From: Pseudobdellovibrionaceae bacterium | GTDB lineage: Bacteria; Bdellovibrionota; Bdellovibrionia; Bdellovibrionales; UBA1609 | DNA: 33,361 nt | Assembly: GCA_018663505.1 (NCBI GenBank) | Contig: JABJQG010000017.1 | Coordinates: 1 to 33,361 of the forward strand | Reading direction: 5' to 3' | Part shown: positions 33,280 to 33,361 of the stretch, in pieces | Layout of the letters: each line of letters opens with the position of its first letter | Position numbering within the stretch: the first letter of the stretch is position 1 | The notes under the pieces: generated by a model | Database searches by the model: none | The model's input: only the letters and a program-made list of their open reading frames with translations | Told to the model about the DNA's origin: nothing | Program-made: the position numbers and the translations under genes

Positions 33280-33361
33280 TTGTTACTAAAGGAACATAGG
33301 TAACATTATCTAGTCACGACATAGGTTACACTTTATACGGATAACTGGAGGTAGTTATGCC
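33280..33361 (+). mobile_element. Terminal segment of an insertion sequence (right copy, extends off the window)
   Basis: Bases 33280-33347 are the exact inverted copy of 1-68. Two direct repeats, ACATAGGTAACA (33294-33305) and ACATAGGTTACA (33319-33330), start 25 bp apart. Downstream, GGAGGT (33347-33352) is followed by ATG at 33357, so the element's first gene reads rightwards out of the window. Confidence 0.7.
33357..33361 (+). CDS. First codon of a gene running off the window, probably the transposase
   Basis: GGAGGT ends 4 nt before an ATG at 33357-33359, an ideal initiation site. Only Met and the first two bases (GC) of the following codon are visible... the reading CC at the end suggests Met-Pro or similar only if the frame is read as ATG-CC. 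Product identity is inferred from its position inside the repeated insertion-sequence end, not from its own sequence. Confidence 0.45.

Noticed and set aside
1-33361. tRNA, rRNA or tmRNA genes
   Set aside because: I looked in the intergenic gaps for GGTTCGAATC-type T-loops and CCA-ended cloverleaves and saw none. The GGTTCGGG at 33267 is part of the repeat and has no matching arms.

Overview
The window is AT-rich DNA of a Gram-negative bacterium. Gene-dense single-copy DNA lies between two inverted, more GC-rich repeat ends. Evidence for a diderm cell includes outer-membrane beta-barrel genes, a LolA-like periplasmic protein, a lipobox lipoprotein, an AmpG-type muropeptide permease and many signal peptides. 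The low GC, monomeric isocitrate dehydrogenase, frequent TTG/GTG starts and abundance of secreted proteins without recognisable families would fit the Bdellovibrionota (Bdellovibrio/Bacteriovorax relatives). That assignment is an inference; there is no rRNA or marker phylogeny here.

Layout. (1) 1-229: end of an insertion sequence reading leftwards, abutting a hairpin-rich inverted-repeat element. (2) 488-4357: secreted protein, organophosphate-antiporter-type MFS transporter, DEAD-box RNA helicase with an RGG tail and cold-shock protein, closed by a clear intrinsic terminator. (3) 4549-9642: a tight five-gene operon of LolA-like protein, two FtsX/LolC-type permeases, a LolD-type ATPase and an outer-membrane beta-barrel, reading as one trans-envelope export machine. 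(4) 9743-13239: small secreted proteins of unknown function and a beta-barrel. (5) 13379-18407: monomeric NADP isocitrate dehydrogenase, an ATP-grasp ligase, MutM, and a HigBA toxin-antitoxin pair with a near-consensus promoter and a palindromic operator. (6) 18740-23270: methyltransferase, a stand-alone DnaB-like ATPase, two GNAT acetyltransferases, a YegD-type Hsp70 and a membrane-anchored unknown. (7) 23506-27722: ABC-2 exporter pair, a beta-barrel gene broken at an A7 tract, DUF1232 protein and AmpG-like permease. (8) 27734-33069: a DUF1289/BtuF-like fusion, a phosphatase-like lipoprotein, and a tesA-ybbA-ybbP operon. (9) 33117-33361: a second copy of the hairpin element and the insertion-sequence end, with the first codon of what is probably its transposase.

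How it fits together. Three separate ABC systems (Lol-like, ABC-2 and YbbAP) and several outer-membrane proteins make envelope lipid, lipoprotein and solute traffic the dominant theme. The accessory stretch 17.8-20.8 kb (HigBA, methyltransferase, stand-alone helicase ATPase, GNAT) has the look of acquired cargo. The most unusual non-coding signal is at the two ends. Two diverged copies of a double-hairpin element keep base pairing in both stems although the stem sequences differ, and both carry the same insertion sequence at the same position.
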